DNA from: Symsagittifera roscoffensis | Taxonomy: Eukaryota; Xenacoelomorpha; Acoela; Convolutidae | Direction: 5' to 3' | Assembly: GCF_963678635.1 (NCBI RefSeq) | Contig: NC_087066.1 | Coordinates: 37,641,755-37,705,754 of the forward strand | DNA: 64,000 nucleotides | Part shown: positions 57,956-64,000 of the stretch, one piece after another | Position numbering within the stretch: the stretch's first letter is position 1 | Layout: every line of letters begins with the position of its first letter | The notes under the pieces: model-generated | What the model was told of the DNA's origin: nothing | The model's database searches: none | What the model saw: only the letters and a program-made list of their open reading frames with translations | Made by a program: the position numbers and the translations under genes

Positions 57956-59860
57956 CTACAGGACTGTAGCCATAACCTGGAACCGTCCAAGCTAAAGATC
58001 CGGAGATCTTTATCCGGAGCAAAAACGATTAAGGCTTGCAAACTTATTCTAGACGCAAAAGACGACCTTGAGTCCCAGAAAAGAGACTTGCTTAATAGAA
58101 GAACTTAGTCTGGAATGTGGTAAATTAAGGGAAATGGTTTATGCTAAGACAGGTTGAATAGACTTTCATACATCCTCATGAGTTTAGGAAAAATGAAGTA
58201 ATAGTAAAACAATCTTTCTGGGTTGACCTCCATGTAAAAAAAACTGCTGATAAAACAATTCCCTGAAAAGATTCAACAAAACGAAGCCTATTTGTCCCAT
58301 GTATCAAAATTGTGTGACAAACATTTTTTAAATAAAAGTTAAGGTGTCATAGGTTCATCTAAAAAAGTCTATTTTTCAAGTTTGCTTAACTGAGAGCAAT
58401 TTTTTAATTTAAAAAAAAACCATCTGAGTTATCACAACTGTACGATAAACAGTTTGCCATTAAAATGAAAAATTTTCCCGAATTTTTAAAATAATTTTGG
58501 AATGACTTTTCTACACTCTATGTATTGCATAAAAAATGTAGCTCCTGTTACTTCCGATATTTTTAATTTTTTTGTCAATTAGCCTCATAAGGGATTGAAA
58601 AGATAGGAAAAACCTGACTATCAATGCAATTAAGCCTAACCAAATGTTAAAAGTCAGAAAAGTTTCGTGAGAATTTTTTTTTGGTGATTTAGTAATTTTC
58701 TCAAAACATGTTGATTTCAAAAGTTTCAAATGCGACCGACTATAATCTAGGTTCTTTCAGAATTGTATGTTTTTAAAGCCGATTTGCTTACCAAAAGTGT
58801 CTGTGAGAAAAAAAAATTTGTCGTATAGTCAGTATCAGTAAGCACACAGCTGAACTTTTGTTATGTATCAGAATAAATAATCGAAAATCTAATGATAATT
58901 TTTTTTCTCGAAAATGCGACCTTCGGATTTTCAAAATTTAGCTGAAGTTTTTGATGCTTGTTTTTCAGGCTCTGCACGATGGTCGAACTCATGTGCTGCT
59001 ATAGAATGCCCGTAATTAACACTTTGATTGACGGTATAATTTTCATCAAACATTTTAAAAACGTTTTGCTCTGATTTCATGTTAAAGTCAGTTGATTATT
59101 TGGGTTAATCGATACGAAACACAATTTTAGAGTAGGGAAAACGATCTAGGATGTCAATGAAAAATGAAAACTAAAACAACAAAAAAATTGGAACAATGGA
59201 AAAAGTGAACGTCTTTCATTCGAGCGATGTTGAGTGCTACATTAATTTCGCGACTCGACTTTGATTTAGACCATCAATTAGTTTGGAAGTAAATTTATTT
59301 TTTTGAAGGGCGGAATATTTCAGGAAATTGTTTTTTCCATGAAAGACGTTCACTTCTTCGTTATAATGTGTATCTTAATGCCGAGATTTTTAATTTCAAA
59401 ATTCATAAGTATTTGAAAATCCAAACCTCATGGACTGATTTATAGATTTCTATGTGGGTACTGCATGTTGGAATCCCTCATACGCAAAGGACCGAATGCG
59501 CGAAAAAAAAAATCAGCTAATCAGATTTTAGTAATCTAAGTTTTCGAAAGAAAGTGAACTTTCCCAGCCAGGACTGAATATTGATATTGGTCGAAAATAA
59601 AAACGGCAGAAATATGCAAATCTTTCAAGTTGTCACTGATCGTCGCCGAAGTGAACAAAATTTTTATTTCAGGTTGTCATTATGAAAGAAGCAAAATTTT
59701 GCTTTATTTGATTCATTTTAATTGAATGGCAATTACTTTTTTTAAAAAACTGTCTTTCGGCTAGTTTTGTTTTCGGTCCTCCGCTCACGAGTTTTTCGCC
59801 CATTTGATCCTTCGCACATGAGAATAGTCCCTGTACTGCATATCACAAAGTTGGCTAGCT
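57956..59860. repeat. Amplified block, copy 4 (left part only)
   Basis: Matches the left part of the other blocks to about 59,480, with more differences. No BEL/Pao, ferlin or TIR sequence seen before the family C element interrupts at 59,864. Confidence 0.75.
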
Positions 59861-59863
59861 GCC

Positions 59864-60447
59864 ATACCCGCACTGGAGTTTCATGCGAAAAATCGATTAT
59901 AATGGACTTTAATCCATATTATTGATTTTCATGCAAACTTCCCATCCAACACATAACTCATGAATCTTTAAGGAATTATAATAGATTATTTTCAATTTTT
60001 TTTGACAGTATAATAGTTTTTTCTAGGTCAAAAAAATTCATGAAAATCGATTTGTTTTTCTACAGAAAATTGTTTACAGCTAATTAAACTAATTAAGCTA
60101 ATGAAACATTTGGATCAGAAAGTTGTACAATTACATCAAAATGAGACCAAATTGCTAAAAAATCAACGTTCCGCAAATTTAAAACCCGAACAAACAAGTT
60201 CATCCCTAAAAGAACTCATAAAAATTTGTCCCCTACCCCCACCACTAACCCTACCACCACCACCCCCTCTACTCCCCCAGGTTTCGGCCCCCCGCCACTC
60301 CCAAATCCCCCGCCACCCCCTCCCGGTAAAACCCCCTACTTGAGTGTATACACAGTCCAGTTACCTGCAACCGCCCACCCCCCATAGAATTTTTCAGGAA
60401 TTTTAATCGATTACTTTTGTAACTTTATGGATACTGACTATAAAATG
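59864..60447. mobile_element. Family C palindromic element running into a gap
   Basis: Starts TACCCGCACTGGAGTTTCAT followed by AAAATCGATTATAATGG. The C-rich patch 60,225-60,390 lies inside and explains the proline-rich ORF. The right end is hidden by the N run. Confidence 0.65.
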
Positions 60448-60647
60448 NNNNNNNNNNNNNNNNNNNNNNNNNNNNNNNNNNNNNNNNNNNNNNNNNNNNN
60501 NNNNNNNNNNNNNNNNNNNNNNNNNNNNNNNNNNNNNNNNNNNNNNNNNNNNNNNNNNNNNNNNNNNNNNNNNNNNNNNNNNNNNNNNNNNNNNNNNNNN
60601 NNNNNNNNNNNNNNNNNNNNNNNNNNNNNNNNNNNNNNNNNNNNNNN
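60448..60647. other. Assembly gap, 200 N
   Basis: Exactly 200 N. Confidence 0.99.
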
Positions 60648-60867
60648 CAAATTTGAAAAACAAATTAGTGCCATAGATAACAAATAGATAGCTTTGCTTT
60701 GAAATTCACTTTAGTTTAAATTCAGAGATAACGTCTTATTCTTTTCTCCCAAAGAGAATAAACGAGATTCGGATGATTCTTTTTGGGCTGCTTACTTTGT
60801 TGTTGATTTTTTTCAGGCACTGCGTGATTTGAAAAACTATTTTTGGCTTGCAATTCAATGATAGAGA

Positions 60868-62596
60868 AAACAAGACTGCTCGTATCAGGGCGAGGCCCTG
60901 AATATTCCGACTGCCTTTTGAAGTCTGTGGAACAGTAATAACATGAAAAACTAAATGTAACATTACGAGGCCAAACTGTGCACTGTGCACAATTTTGTGT
61001 CTGTATGTTCCTGGACTCCAGACACAAGTATTTAAACATGTTCCAAAATGTAAGTGGATTCCCCTTACAAGATTTACGTCGATTCCGCGTATATATATTT
61101 GTAACGTTCGGCACATTCATTTTGTTGCGGATTCTGCAACAAGGAAATATAGCACGTATTCTGGATTCCGCAACTGTAAGTGGATTCCGCCGCAAAATGT
61201 ACGTGGAATCCGCAAATGTAAGCGGATTCCGCAAAATGTACGTGGAATCCGCAAATGTAAGCGGATTCCGCAAACTGTAAAGGATTTCAGAAAATTTTTT
61301 TATCACTGCACTTGCATATGCACTTGCGGAATCTAAAAGCAAGGACTTAACCATTGTCAGCGGAATCCACGAACAAATCTTTAAACATTGGTTAACTAAA
61401 TCGATAGACGTCACACTTTTGTATTTGCCAGCAGTTTTTGGGATCATAGTTTTGTAGTCACAACACCGAATAAATTCATTGGGTGAATTCGGTAATTGGG
61501 TCAATTTTTTCGATAACGGGGATTCATTGTTGGGTTGACATATTGCCGAATTAGGTCAGTATTTGGGATTCAGTATTTGAGATTCAGTAATTGGTATTCA
61601 GTATTTGAGATTCAGTATTTGGGAGCGTGAATTCTTTTTATGGAGATAGTACTTAGGATGAGATCACAGAGTGAAACCATGAGTTAGCTATTCAAATCTT
61701 TCTGAATAGCTTACTTACAATTATTGAACAAATTTAGAGCTCTGAATGTCTTATTCTCAAGGAAATGTAGATTCCACTTACAATTTGCGGATTCCACTTA
61801 CAGTTTGCGGATTCCACCTACAGTTTGCGGATTCCGCTTACAGTTGCGGATTCCGCAACAGCTCATTTCAACTTTACACATGTCTCTTTATTTGCTTGTG
61901 GATTCCAGAAATTGTGCTGGATTCCGCAAATACGGTTGCGGATTCCGCAATTTCGCCTATTTTTGGAGCGATTTTGAACATGAGTGTTTTGGGTATTTGT
62001 TTGTGGAATCCAAAACAGCAATGAAGATCAAAGAAATGTAGCAATGTTGCGGATTCCGCGAAAAATTTGATTTTGGCCTGTTGCGGAATCAGCATACAAT
62101 GCACAGAATGCACAATTTGGCCTCGTAATGAAAAACATAATATTTTTTTTTAATTAAGATTTCTGCGAAAATCATCAACCCACACGCCATTTAAAGTACA
62201 AAGTGATAAGTTTCGGTTGAATTTATGATAACAAAGTGATAAGTTTCGCATCTAGTAACACATCAATTATGGCAAATAAGTTTCCTTCAACCAATTTGGA
62301 ACGATTTCTAGTACGGATTTAATCACCGCTTTCCGTGTTAATAGCGCGAAATATATCGCGCGTTAATTGTCCCTAATTGGCCAAAATGGCAATCTTAAAA
62401 CCCCAATAACTCTACGAAAAATGATCAGAGGTGAAATATCTTTTCTAATTTAAGCTCAAGACAACACTACCTTTCGATTGATATTTAAAAATCCTGTCAA
62501 AAATGGCTAGTTAAAAATTCGAATTTTGTCTGAAGAAACAAAAACCCACCCCGAGCACAAATATTCCGTTACTTTCGTTATATTAAAGTCGGAACA
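60868..62596. mobile_element. MITE family A split by a family B insertion
   Basis: 60,868-60,960 has the ACAAGACTGCTCGTATC end and an altered hairpin CAGGGCGAGGCCCTG. 62,131-62,596 holds the rest, with GCGCGAAATATATCGCGC. Together they make one family A copy interrupted at 60,961. Confidence 0.85.
60961..62130. mobile_element. Family B element, most complete copy, rich in a dyad motif
   Basis: Left end CATTACGAGGCCAAACTGTG and right end CACAATTTGGCCTCGTAATG are inverted repeats. GGATTCCGC or its complement, often as the near-palindrome GCGGATTCCGC, occurs about twenty times in two clusters (about 61,050-61,370 and 61,770-62,100) near the two ends. A ~14 bp unit, GATTCAGTATTTGG, repeats five times at 61,555-61,622. 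ORFs inside are made of these repeats and are not genes. No transposase seen; superfamily unknown. Confidence 0.85.
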
Positions 62597-63040
62597 ATAA
62601 ATAGGAAGACGATTAATTGCTGTCTTAACTCAGAAAGTGTTCGCACGTTTTTTTGTTTCATGGCTTAGAATTTTGTTTTGTGGAGCAAGGCATTCGCAGA
62701 TTCATTTTGAACTTTCGATTGAAACGTATTTTTTGAATATTCAAGTCCAATGGAACTTTTTGTTTCATTTTCCAGGGCCGTCAAAACATCTGCAAAAAAA
62801 TTTGCGATTTTTTTGTTTAAAAAATTTGTTTTGAAGGTAGCGTTCATATGGCGGTCGTTTCAATTCTGTTCATAGTGGAGCCATTGGCGAAGGCAGAAGA
62901 ATGAGTTACGGTTCTTCTGCAATAAATGAACGTCATAGCGCATAACTGAAAGGGTATACAGTTTATCAGCAATGAGGTTGATTTTGAGAACATATTTTCC
63001 TGAGTCAGTAGAATAATCAAGCTCGCATGAGTGATAGCTT
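62597..63040. other. No feature recognised
   Basis: AT-rich; short ORFs on both strands without recognisable content. Confidence 0.4.
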
Positions 63041-63310
63041 ATTGTTCCAATTTTTGTGACGTTATTTGTGCTCAGAGTGGTTTTTTTTTCTTCAGACAAG
63101 AATTTTGACTTTTTAACTAGCCTTTTTTGACGGAGCTTTTGTATTCCTGTCCTGGTATAGCTTAAATTTGAAAAAAAATATTTCATCAGTGATTTTTTTT
63201 CGTAAAGTTATTGGGGTTTAAAGATTGCCATTTTGGTCAATTTCGGACAATTAACGCGCGATAATTGAACTTCGCGCGTTTAAAGCGTAAGCGGAGATTT
63301 AATCAGTCCT
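63041..63310. mobile_element. MITE family A, half copy
   Basis: From ATTGTTCC through GTGCTCAGAGTGGTTTTTTT and GACAATTAACGCGCGATAAT to the conserved AAGCGGAGATTTAATC, where it stops; the CTGCTCGTAT half is missing. Confidence 0.75.
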
Positions 63311-63690
63311 ATATGAAACAATATACATTGGAGAAAACATAAAACTTTTTTTTTGGGGGGAAAAAACCGCTAAATTGAATTTTCTAATGCAGAAATTCAG
63401 TTCGGTAAAAACTAATGTTTGGACACAAAAGGTTTTGATGGTAAAAGTTTTATTAAATTGTGCTTTAATTGTTCTATAATTGATTATAATTTGTTTCGCA
63501 AATGAGAGATTATACTCAATTATTATATGATTAATAAAGGATAGTATGATTAATAATATATTTTTTCTCACATTCGGAAAGACTGGTACTAAAATCATAA
63601 AATAATCGATTATCAATACTTGAAATTAGATGTGTGTTATCTCCTTTTAGAAAATATGCAAATGATAGAATCTTCAAACTCTGTTGCCAC

Positions 63691-63826
63691 CTATTGCACT
63701 TCAGTCGGCGGGTGATAAGGGGGTGCGGGGGCACTGTTGTCGCATGTGTTCCAGGCTGCATTGAGTATTGTGCTGCGACCGCGTCTAGATAGTTCTGATT
63801 AGAGTTTGCAGCCTTATTTTGCCCGC
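63691..63826 (-). CDS. Possible exon, unrecognised protein
   Basis: 44 full codons with two extra bases at each end, between acceptor ATTTCAG|GC (63,826) and donor AATAG|GTGGCA (63,691). Glutamine/asparagine/alanine-rich, including NQNYLDAVAAQYSMQPGTHA. It is more GC-rich than its surroundings. A different frame at the 3' side reads PPYHPPTEVQ and stops exactly at the proposed donor, so a one-base difference in the C runs could make this a terminal exon with a PY-type tail. Confidence 0.35.
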
Positions 63827-64000
63827 CTGAAATTGTTTCCAAACTTGAAGTTTGTTTTCATGTTGAATGGTGTGTTTCAGTGTTTATGTGGGAAGCAATT
63901 GCAGTTTTTCTGCAATATTCATTACAAAACGTAGTAAAATATTGTGCAGATCTTGTACAATCTTCGCTAGATAAGCATATAATTTGCAAGTATCTTCTAT

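Noticed and set aside
60101-60343. Proline-rich ORF on the plus strand
   Set aside because: It comes from a C-rich low-complexity patch inside a family C element.
60722-61504. 260-codon minus-strand ORF
   Set aside because: It reads through family A and family B transposon repeats; its internal repetition is the dyad motif array, not protein repeats.
61050-62100. CRISPR-like spaced repeats of GGATTCCGC
   Set aside because: Spacing is irregular, repeats occur in both orientations, and they lie inside a eukaryotic inverted-repeat element.

Overview
The window looks like repeat-rich nuclear DNA of an invertebrate animal. It is AT-rich and has no operons or long ORFs. Host coding sequence appears only as short exons with GT/AG borders. 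The recognisable proteins are animal types (a ferlin tail, a TIR domain), and the retroelement relics are LINE, Gypsy and BEL/Pao. I cannot name the species or phylum. Two runs of exactly 200 N (34,516-34,715 and 60,448-60,647) are scaffold gaps. All positions and repeat comparisons were made by eye.

Layout. 1-6,186: tandem array of a ~1.66 kb monomer plus a 190 bp module (X). The minus strand of the monomer carries a short exon-like segment with a signal-like start and six cysteines. 6,186-6,301: 29 bp minisatellite. 6,304-9,920: decayed DNA-transposon derivatives. 9,921-16,213: a broken CR1/L2/Jockey-type LINE (ORF1, endonuclease, reverse transcriptase) and a second internal LINE fragment, together bracketed by two 356 bp direct repeats. 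16,712-17,664 and 25,434-26,182: two inverted copies of one inverted-repeat element. 19,887-24,398: hAT-type MITEs, and a 1.67 kb element whose middle encodes a MULE transposase C-terminus and whose ends match the commonest MITE family here (family A). 26,359-33,340, minus strand: best candidate host gene, a small single-pass membrane protein with a proline-rich tail. 33,484-37,613: palindromic MITE, gap, tandem pair of family A MITEs, hAT MITE. 38,084-41,586: Gypsy relic between two ~1.1-1.3 kb direct repeats. 42,520-44,400: a 0.69 kb segmental duplication. 45,385-59,860: four copies of a 3.7-4.7 kb block containing BEL/Pao relics, a hAT MITE, a minus-strand last exon of a ferlin gene (blocks 1 and 2) and a TIR-domain gene or pseudogene (blocks 1-3). 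59,864-64,000: palindromic MITE, gap, an element packed with a dyad motif nested inside a family A MITE, and a possible minus-strand exon at 63,691-63,826.

The genes do not form one pathway. The window is mainly a record of transposon nesting and local amplification. Its most informative parts are the MULE-to-MITE deletion series, the nested dyad-rich element, the tandem cysteine-rich exons, and the TIR/ferlin block whose TIR copies share one frameshift.
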